This document shows, piece by piece, positions 60,501 to 64,000 of a stretch of 64,000 nucleotides of DNA. Under the pieces are notes generated by a model. The model did no database searches, was not told the origin of the DNA, and worked only from the letters and a program-made list of their open reading frames with translations. This DNA is from Antedon mediterranea (lineage: Eukaryota; Echinodermata; Crinoidea; Comatulida; Antedonidae): NCBI RefSeq assembly GCF_964355755.1, contig NC_092670.1, positions 6,597,001 through 6,661,000 of the forward strand. Direction: 5' to 3'. Position 1 is the first letter of the stretch, and each line of letters opens with the position of its first letter. The position numbers and the translations under genes were made by a program.

Positions 60501-63283
60501 CATACTCATAAACAATTACAATATTGGTTATTTTTGTGTGCAGTTATTCACCATAACTTTTTTTTTTCTTGTTTTCAGTTAACTGAGAGTATAAGTATAA
60601 CTGATATATTTGTTCAAGTTCGTGCACTACGTTCTGGGAGTGTGATTGCTAACATAAACATATATAAACCAAGTGCAGACCAAAGTTATAATAATTTCAG
60701 CAAAAGTTTAGCAGGAGAATTTAAAAAGATAGGAGATAAAGGAGTTATAGATGCTGATAATATTGTCATATTTAGCACCGGTAAAACTTGTTTAAACTAG
60801 ATTTTAGATTACTAGCATGTAACTTCTCGTTTCCATCCTGATTTGGAATCCTTTCCCAATTGATAGATAACATTTTATAAGATAAAAAAAATGTTATGTT
60901 AACATTTATTTCGTATCTTCTTCCTTTGTATCCTCCATCTGTATACATTAAACACGTTCATTAATTGTTTATTTTTGTTTTTGTAAATTATTTTAATCAA
61001 TAATAAGCATGTATACATTGTTTTTATTCATTAGAGAGTTGCAATATAGAGATAATAGATGGATTAACATTCGGTCCTGCTGATGTCGGTCAGAATACAC
61101 AATCTGAAGAAATTTGTCCAGAATCTAAAATCAACTGTAAGTTGTATGATCGTTTGTGGATTGATCTCTTTTATATAATATGAAATAAAATGTTGATAAA
61201 AAGTGAGGTCCTTGAGGATGAGATGGCACGTTCCTATTACTTCCTGATATTTGTGATGCCGTACTTTGACAGCTTGCATGGGATTAAAATAAGGACACAA
61301 TAGGCTTAGCGTCTTTTAGTTCATATTAAAAATATTCAGATAAAAGATATTACAAAATTTATTACATGGCTGCGGTGAGTTATTAAATTGTTACTGTATA
61401 CCTCACAAAAGTCTGTATTCATCATTGAGCAATATAAATAGTATATTTTGTCATAAACAGATGGTATGCCTCTAGGCTTGTGTACATGCTATAGTGATGG
61501 TCTGTCAGCTGCTGTGTGGCAGAATGTGATTTTGCAAGACTGTGGTAGAGATGCTACATCTGATGAACTTCTAGAAAGGTTAAACATGGTCAGTGAAGAA
61601 AGAGTTACATTGACTATTACAATTGCTGAAATCTAATTGTAAAAAGCTAATTAATAATGAGTTAATAATTTATTTGATTTATTTGATCTACTTACTTTTA
61701 TTTCAACGTGTTTTACTATCTTATTATTATATTGTAATTCATTTTAGATCACAGTTACTGAAGAAAATGCAGAGGAAGTAATTACAGCAGTCAACAACAT
61801 TACAACAACTGAATCAGACACTATTACACCAGAAGGTTTGGAAGCAACTGCAGAAATTATTGAAAGTGTTACTTCTGTAAATTCAACATCTGCTGAAGTA
61901 AGTTTATATTTTTTTAATATACATTGCAGTATAAAATATTACCTTTGTAAACGAGGGTTGTCCATGTGTATTATTATTTCTTTGTTTTAATCTCCGTACA
62001 GGTAACATCAACGTTAGTTGGCACTGTTGCTAGTCTTTTTGAAGTAGACGATGATGTTCTCCTTGAGAGTCAGATGCAAACACAAGCTCCTAGTAGAATT
62101 GTTGAATCCCTTGAAGAACAATTAGCAGTTGTTGATCTTAAAAACGATAAATATGAATTTGTAACCAGCAGCGTAGCAGTGCAAGCTCAAAGTGTTAAAA
62201 CAAATGAACTTGATTACACTGGGATTGGAATCGCATCTTATCAGTCTGCAGATACTAATGCAATAGTAAAATGTGACAGGATTTAGTAAGAAGGATGAGC
62301 TGAATAATGCCGCATCTGTCAGTATTTACATTCCTCCAACAATTACTAAAATGTTTGCAGCCTCCAATGGTAAGTGGTCAAATTGACGATTATTTTGAAA
62401 TACAACATGATCAGGATCATCATTAACGTACTCGTTATTCATAATGAATAATCAACACACAAGCATGACATGACTGTTCCAAATGTTTAAAAGAAATAAA
62501 AGTTTACAAAATACATTGTAATTATAATGTATGTTCAGATTTTTATCAGAAAACATCCCTAATAATGATTTATTTGATTTTTTTTTAAACAGGAACATCT
62601 GATTTTCGTGTGGTTACAGTAATATATAATGACAGTTCACTATTTCCAACAAACCAGTCAAATAATGCAACAAGAACCAATGGTCAGATTATTTCATTGT
62701 CAATACCTGGAGTTAAACTGAACAATTTATCATATCCAATTGTCACAACATTTATACCTGCTGAGGTACGTTTTATTATTATAACCGGCCGGTACATATC
62801 TGTCATTGGGACATGAGCTTAGTGGTACGCATAGCCTTGTTGATTGTATCCTATAGAGTGCGGTTCTCTACTTTCTTGAAAGTTGAGATAATATGCTTAC
62901 AATTATGAAAAGTTTGATCCGACTCTTTCTATGTTACCATGTTTTATTACAAAATAAAAATGTTGATAAATATATTGTATTTCAAGTCTCATTCTGTAGT
63001 CAGCAGATATACTTTTAGTACATCGTAACTAGTTGAAAGCAGGAACATTAGTCGGCCAAGAATTGTTAACATTACCTCATTCATTTTCTAATCATTCTAA
63101 TTTCTTTTTATTTAGATATCTAAAAATAATAATGAGACAGCCTGTGTGTTTTGGGATTTTGAACTTGATGATGGTAATGGTGGCTGGTCAAGTGCTGGAT
63201 GCTACTTAGCTAATGGATCGTTGGATGGCAGTGACAGACAAATTTGTCATTGTGACCATTTAACCAATTTTGCAATTCTTATG
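33518..63283 (+). CDS. Copy B: adhesion GPCR ectodomain (SP-HYR-[SMB/CUB]3-HYR11-EGF-Ig-SEA-GAIN-GPS)
   Basis: 40 exons, 6859 nt. If one surplus A at 62268-62271 is discounted, the sum is 6858 nt, exactly 2286 codons, and all phases agree. Order: signal peptide; HYR; SMB and CUB three times each with linker exons; eleven HYR; EGF; Ig; SEA; a Cys-rich hormone-receptor-like segment; GAIN; GPS ending [12 protein letters not shown]. This is a large cell-surface adhesion receptor ectodomain with two potential self-cleavage sites (SEA and GPS). The 7TM exons are not found in the remaining 717 bases. Oddities: the frameshift, GC donors at 58988 and 63284, and two half-deleted HYR exons between real ones. 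It could be a working gene with an assembly error or a decaying copy. Confidence 0.8.
34249..36246. repeat. 2-kb dispersed block, copy 3
   Basis: Duplicate of 7168-9343 within unit B, lacking 165 bases near 35073. Keeps TGACGTCA at 35405-35412. Confidence 0.7.
36411..36689 (+). CDS. B exon 2: HYR domain
   Basis: 279 nt, phase 1-1. Protein matches A exon 2 ([14 protein letters not shown]), with only silent changes noticed. It is the possible splice target for transcripts coming from copy A. Confidence 0.9.
36872..38713 (-). mobile_element. Non-LTR retrotransposon fragment (RTE-like), copy B
   Basis: Duplicate of 9969-11812, including the truncation within the reverse transcriptase. Confidence 0.8.
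37431..38193 (-). pseudogene. LINE endonuclease domain, inactivated, copy B
   Basis: Protein of the main frame (37431-38057) is identical to the copy at 10528 and shares the GGVMN change of the catalytic Asp, so the mutation predates the duplication or was copied by conversion. Confidence 0.75.
39296..39346 (+). CDS. B exon 3: 51-nt linker
   Basis: [17 protein letters not shown], phase 1-1, same as A exon 3. Confidence 0.8.
39412..39920. mobile_element. MITE 1, copy B
   Basis: Duplicate of 12509-13018, one base shorter. Confidence 0.8.
39932..40276. mobile_element. MITE 2, copy B
   Basis: Duplicate of 13030-13374. Confidence 0.8.
40392..40496 (+). CDS. B exon 4: somatomedin B domain 1
   Basis: 105 nt, phase 1-1, all eight cysteines present, matches A SMB 1. 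Confidence 0.92.
40627..41959. mobile_element. Foldback element, copy B
   Basis: 1333 bp, the same length as 13725-15057, with both arms kept. Confidence 0.85.
42335..42643 (+). CDS. B exons 5-6: linker pair before CUB 1
   Basis: Exons 42335-42382 and 42593-42643, 48 and 51 nt, phase 1-1. Confidence 0.8.
42717..43032. repeat. Unclassified insert in CUB intron, copy B cassette 1
   Basis: Duplicate of the 15815-16130 segment. Two residues of its open frame differ from the A copy (His to Asn, Leu to Pro). Confidence 0.4.
43180..43527 (+). CDS. B exon 7: CUB domain 1
   Basis: 348 nt, phase 1-1. Matches A CUB 1 except for Asn in place of Thr in IYLNKSEVV. Confidence 0.9.
43815..44101 (+). CDS. 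B exons 8-9: linker pair before SMB 2
   Basis: Exons 43815-43862 and 44051-44101, 48 and 51 nt, phase 1-1. Confidence 0.8.
44276..44380 (+). CDS. B exon 10: somatomedin B domain 2
   Basis: 105 nt, phase 1-1, [15 protein letters not shown] and [10 protein letters not shown]. Confidence 0.92.
44986..45284 (+). CDS. B exons 11-12: linker pair before CUB 2
   Basis: Exons 44986-45033 and 45234-45284, 48 and 51 nt, phase 1-1. Confidence 0.8.
45368..45683. repeat. Unclassified insert in CUB intron, copy B cassette 2
   Basis: Fourth copy of the segment. Its open frame encodes the same protein as the A cassette 2 copy. Confidence 0.4.
45831..46178 (+). CDS. B exon 13: CUB domain 2
   Basis: 348 nt, phase 1-1, same protein as A CUB 2. 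Confidence 0.9.
46573..46859 (+). CDS. B exons 14-15: linker pair before SMB 3
   Basis: Exons 46573-46620 and 46809-46859, 48 and 51 nt, phase 1-1. Confidence 0.8.
47034..47138 (+). CDS. B exon 16: somatomedin B domain 3
   Basis: 105 nt, phase 1-1, eight cysteines present. Confidence 0.92.
47741..48026 (+). CDS. B exons 17-18: linker pair before CUB 3
   Basis: Exons 47741-47788 and 47976-48026, 48 and 51 nt, phase 1-1. Confidence 0.8.
48453..48785 (+). CDS. B exon 19: CUB domain 3
   Basis: 333 nt, phase 1-1, same protein as A CUB 3. Confidence 0.9.
49163..50092 (+). mobile_element. LINE 3' fragment, copy B
   Basis: Duplicate of 22261-23190, with the same Cys-rich protein end and the two 3' tail repeats. 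Confidence 0.6.
50127..51608 (-). mobile_element. Penelope-like element fragment, copy B
   Basis: Duplicate of 23225-24708. One extra C near 50641 and a three-base loss near 50862 change the small frames. YIDDIF and the GIY-YIG region are kept. Confidence 0.88.
50157..50207 (-). ncRNA. Hammerhead-like remnant, copy B
   Basis: Same sequence as 23255-23305: CTGATGA on the minus strand at 50193-50199, GGGC/GCCC stem, and GACAC in place of GAAAC. Confidence 0.45.
51627..51878 (+). CDS. B exon 20: HYR domain
   Basis: 252 nt, phase 1-1, starts [18 protein letters not shown], matches A exon 20. Confidence 0.9.
52855..52922 (+). pseudogene. Half-deleted HYR exon, first copy
   Basis: After a ttag acceptor it reads [18 protein letters not shown] like a real HYR exon. 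It then breaks at TTEE into sequence normally found in the next intron. The only donor (gtacag) would give 68 nt and shift the frame, so it is probably skipped. Near-duplicate of 55807-55874. Confidence 0.75.
52985..53269 (+). CDS. B exon 21: HYR domain
   Basis: 285 nt, phase 1-1, starts [20 protein letters not shown] and closes TCVFGLKVE. It matches A exon 21 at its ends but has several differences in the middle, consistent with exchange with neighbouring HYR exons. Confidence 0.9.
53932..54180 (+). CDS. B exon 22: HYR domain
   Basis: 249 nt, phase 1-1, starts [20 protein letters not shown], matches A exon 22. Confidence 0.9.
54316..54570 (+). CDS. B exon 23: HYR domain
   Basis: 255 nt, phase 1-1, starts [18 protein letters not shown], with [20 protein letters not shown]. 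The usual Pro after the first Cys is missing (GCT instead of DCP). Confidence 0.88.
54662..54946 (+). CDS. B exon 24: HYR domain
   Basis: 285 nt, phase 1-1, starts [20 protein letters not shown], contains [19 protein letters not shown]. Confidence 0.9.
55389..55637 (+). CDS. B exon 25: HYR domain
   Basis: 249 nt, phase 1-1, starts [20 protein letters not shown] and closes [13 protein letters not shown]. Confidence 0.9.
55807..55874 (+). pseudogene. Half-deleted HYR exon, second copy
   Basis: Same broken exon as 52855-52922. The intact intron at 54571-54661 shows what was joined: the deletion removed the second half of the HYR exon and the start of the intron. 68 nt, out of phase. Confidence 0.75.
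55937..56221 (+). CDS. B exon 26: HYR domain
   Basis: 285 nt, phase 1-1, starts [20 protein letters not shown], closes TCDFGLQVE. Confidence 0.9.
56511..56759 (+). CDS. B exon 27: HYR domain
   Basis: 249 nt, phase 1-1, starts [20 protein letters not shown]. The donor gtaatt is weaker than in its sisters. Confidence 0.88.
56938..57192 (+). CDS. B exon 28: HYR domain
   Basis: 255 nt, phase 1-1, starts [18 protein letters not shown] and closes [11 protein letters not shown]. Confidence 0.9.
57193..58147. other. Intron with unclassified repeat-like sequence
   Basis: No exon seen. The middle (about 57460-57810) is less AT-rich and ends in a tail caaataaatacatacataaatac, which looks like the end of an old retroelement. 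The small frame at 57422-57643 has no recognisable domain. Confidence 0.35.
58148..58390 (+). CDS. B exon 29: HYR domain
   Basis: 243 nt, phase 1-1, starts [18 protein letters not shown] and closes [10 protein letters not shown]. More divergent than the array before it. Confidence 0.9.
58748..58987 (+). CDS. B exon 30: HYR domain with GC donor
   Basis: 240 nt, phase 1-1, starts [18 protein letters not shown] and closes [10 protein letters not shown]. The donor is G|GCAAGT at 58988 instead of GT. Phase and consensus around it fit a GC-AG intron. Without splicing the frame stops at 59010. Confidence 0.85.
59230..59343 (+). CDS. B exon 31: EGF-like domain
   Basis: 114 nt, phase 1-1. Six cysteines with the classic CQNGGTC motif: [16 protein letters not shown], then FACNCP and NLCQ. 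The calcium-binding pattern at the N-terminus is absent. Confidence 0.9.
59502..59768 (+). CDS. B exon 32: immunoglobulin domain
   Basis: 267 nt, phase 1-1. Contains [19 protein letters not shown] and [11 protein letters not shown], the paired cysteines, core Trp and YxC motif of an Ig set domain. Confidence 0.9.
60101..60780 (+). CDS. B exons 33-34: SEA domain
   Basis: Exons 60101-60213 (phase 1 to 0) and 60579-60780 (phase 0 to 1). The protein reads [20 protein letters not shown] and then [18 protein letters not shown], as in SEA domains. The motif GSVIA (60636-60650) sits where active SEA domains have G|SVVV, so self-cleavage is possible. Confidence 0.75.
61035..61588 (+). CDS. B exons 35-36: Cys-rich hormone-receptor-like segment
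   Basis: Exons 61035-61136 (phase 1-1) and 61461-61588 (phase 1 to 0). Contains [32 protein letters not shown], a Cys/Trp pattern like the hormone-receptor motif that precedes GAIN in adhesion GPCRs, then the start of a helical region. Confidence 0.65.
61748..61897 (+). CDS. B exon 37: GAIN subdomain A
   Basis: 150 nt, phase 0-0. Helical, polar sequence ([34 protein letters not shown]) in the position of the first GAIN helices. Confidence 0.75.
62002..62369 (+). CDS. B exon 38: GAIN core, frameshifted
   Basis: From the acceptor before 62002 the frame is open to TAG at 62284-62286. After a one-base shift at the AAAA run 62268-62271 a second frame continues with [20 protein letters not shown] to a phase 1 donor at 62370. 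The exon is 368 nt where 367 would keep the downstream phase. So it is one base too long: assembly error or real damage. Confidence 0.75.
62593..62765 (+). CDS. B exon 39: GAIN beta-sandwich
   Basis: 173 nt, phase 1 to 0. Contains [16 protein letters not shown] and the strand region [20 protein letters not shown], as in GAIN subdomain B. Confidence 0.82.
63116..63283 (+). CDS. B exon 40: GPS motif with GC donor
   Basis: 168 nt, phase 0-0. [20 protein letters not shown] and [13 protein letters not shown] give the four GPS cysteines, both Trp and the HL|T self-cleavage site. The donor is ATG|GCAAGT at 63284; the paralogue at position 25 has GTAAGT. Without splicing, translation ends at TAA 63323-63325. 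Confidence 0.9.
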
Positions 63284-63325
63284 GCAAGTTATGAAAGTTC
63301 TATAGCAAACGTAGCATACATATAA

Positions 63326-63554
63326 TGCATTTTTATGAGTGCTATGATTCAAATAAATTCATGAGGTGAAAGATGAAAGGTGAAGCCAAGATAAAATAGA
63401 ACAAATGTTCATCTGTCACCGAATGAATTTTGTTCGAATTGCTATTCAACAATTCTTGAGAGTGTAGAACAAAAGACGACATTAGATTTTAATAGAATAT
63501 TTATTGAACATCATTAATCATCCAATCAAATTTTTATGTACTTGTTTTGTTCAT
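63326..63554. other. Intron or 3' flank after the GPS exon
   Basis: No TM1-like exon is visible. One of two direct repeats (gattttaatagaatat..., 63485-63520) lies here; the other is at 63956-63991, with a SINE-like element between them. Confidence 0.4.
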
Positions 63555-63890
63555 CTTTTTTTTATTTAACTTCTCATTAACTCTGTTAGTGAAGGATCTG
63601 GACCAACAGGTAAACACCTCTAAAACGGTCAAGTCGGTCCAGTCCCAATTGCACAGTTGCTGTGTGTGACAGTGGCTGTGTTTGTGTGGACTAGTACACT
63701 ACTCGTCTCGAAAGATATACTAGGTTCTTTAAAGTGCACATGAGCTGTGTGTACACTGGACATACGGTTTATATCCGAGAAGTTCTCCATGGTTCTTCCA
63801 CCAGAACCATGGAGCGAGTGAGTGAACCATTGCCGATGTTATGGCTAGGTATTATGGACCGCTCGGCCACTCACTCGCCTGTTATTTGAC
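63555..63890 (-). mobile_element. tRNA-derived SINE-like element
   Basis: On the minus strand: an A-box-like tggccgagcgg (complement of 63859-63869), as in Leu/Ser tRNAs, and a B-box-like ggttcactcactcgc (63814-63828) at about tRNA spacing. A roughly 230-base body with TG-rich sequence follows. The head is not an intact tRNA. Confidence 0.5.
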
Positions 63891-64000
63891 ACTACAGTAT
63901 ATTAGTAAACATATTATAAATCCTTCAATAGTTATACAATGATGAAGTATATTATGATTTTAATAGAATATTCATTGAACATCATCAATCAAGTTATTAG

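Noticed and set aside
60274-61300. Minus-strand ORFs in the SEA-region introns
   Set aside because: Short, low-complexity and opposite to well-supported exons.
63800-63880. tRNA-Leu or tRNA-Ser gene on the minus strand
   Set aside because: Only box-like motifs are present; the arms do not form a complete cloverleaf and the sequence continues into a SINE-like body.

Overview
The window looks like part of an invertebrate deuterostome genome, most likely an echinoderm. The reasons are an AT-rich sequence with frequent TAGGCCTA-type words, many small exons, hyalin-repeat (HYR) domains joined to somatomedin B (SMB) and CUB domains on adhesion-type GPCRs, and Penelope-like and LINE debris. The organism call is an inference. 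No bacterial gene organisation, CRISPR array, rRNA or intact tRNA gene was seen. All host genes called with confidence lie on the + strand.

Layout. (1) 1-2911 is the 3' end of an adhesion GPCR gene: the last codons of a GPS motif, then exons for seven membrane segments and a Ser/Thr/Asn-rich tail. (2) 2912-6435 is intergenic. It holds a weak minus-strand candidate (4577-5113) and a decayed promoter plus first exon (5488-5766). (3) 6436-32911 is gene copy A: signal peptide, HYR, an SMB/CUB cassette array (3 SMB, 3 CUB) joined by 48- and 51-nt linker exons, then eight HYR exons. It has no membrane part of its own. (4) 33518-63283 is gene copy B: the same signal peptide, HYR and SMB/CUB array, then eleven HYR exons, EGF, Ig, SEA, a hormone-receptor-like segment, GAIN and a GPS motif. 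Its 7TM exons, if present, lie beyond the window. Summing my exon boundaries for B gives exactly 2286 codons if one extra A is discounted at 62268-62271.

The main structural event is a recent head-to-tail duplication. About 6053-33120 (27 kb) is repeated from about 33122, and long stretches keep a constant offset near 26,902 bases with few differences. Almost every exon from the signal peptide to the Ig domain is phase 1-1. The A exons could therefore splice in frame into the second exon of B, so A plus B may form one very large receptor locus with two promoters rather than a truncated gene beside a complete one. The window opens and closes at the same point of the GPS motif, so the locus appears to be a head-to-tail cluster of adhesion GPCR genes.

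The introns hold a minus-strand LINE fragment with a mutated endonuclease, two TA-flanked MITEs, a 1.33-kb foldback element with 298-bp arms, a plus-strand LINE 3' fragment, a Penelope-like element with GIY-YIG and hammerhead-like sequence, and a 2-kb dispersed block present three times. A tRNA-derived SINE lies near the right edge. Copy B shows possible damage: a frameshift in the GAIN domain, GC donors at two introns, and two half-deleted HYR exons.
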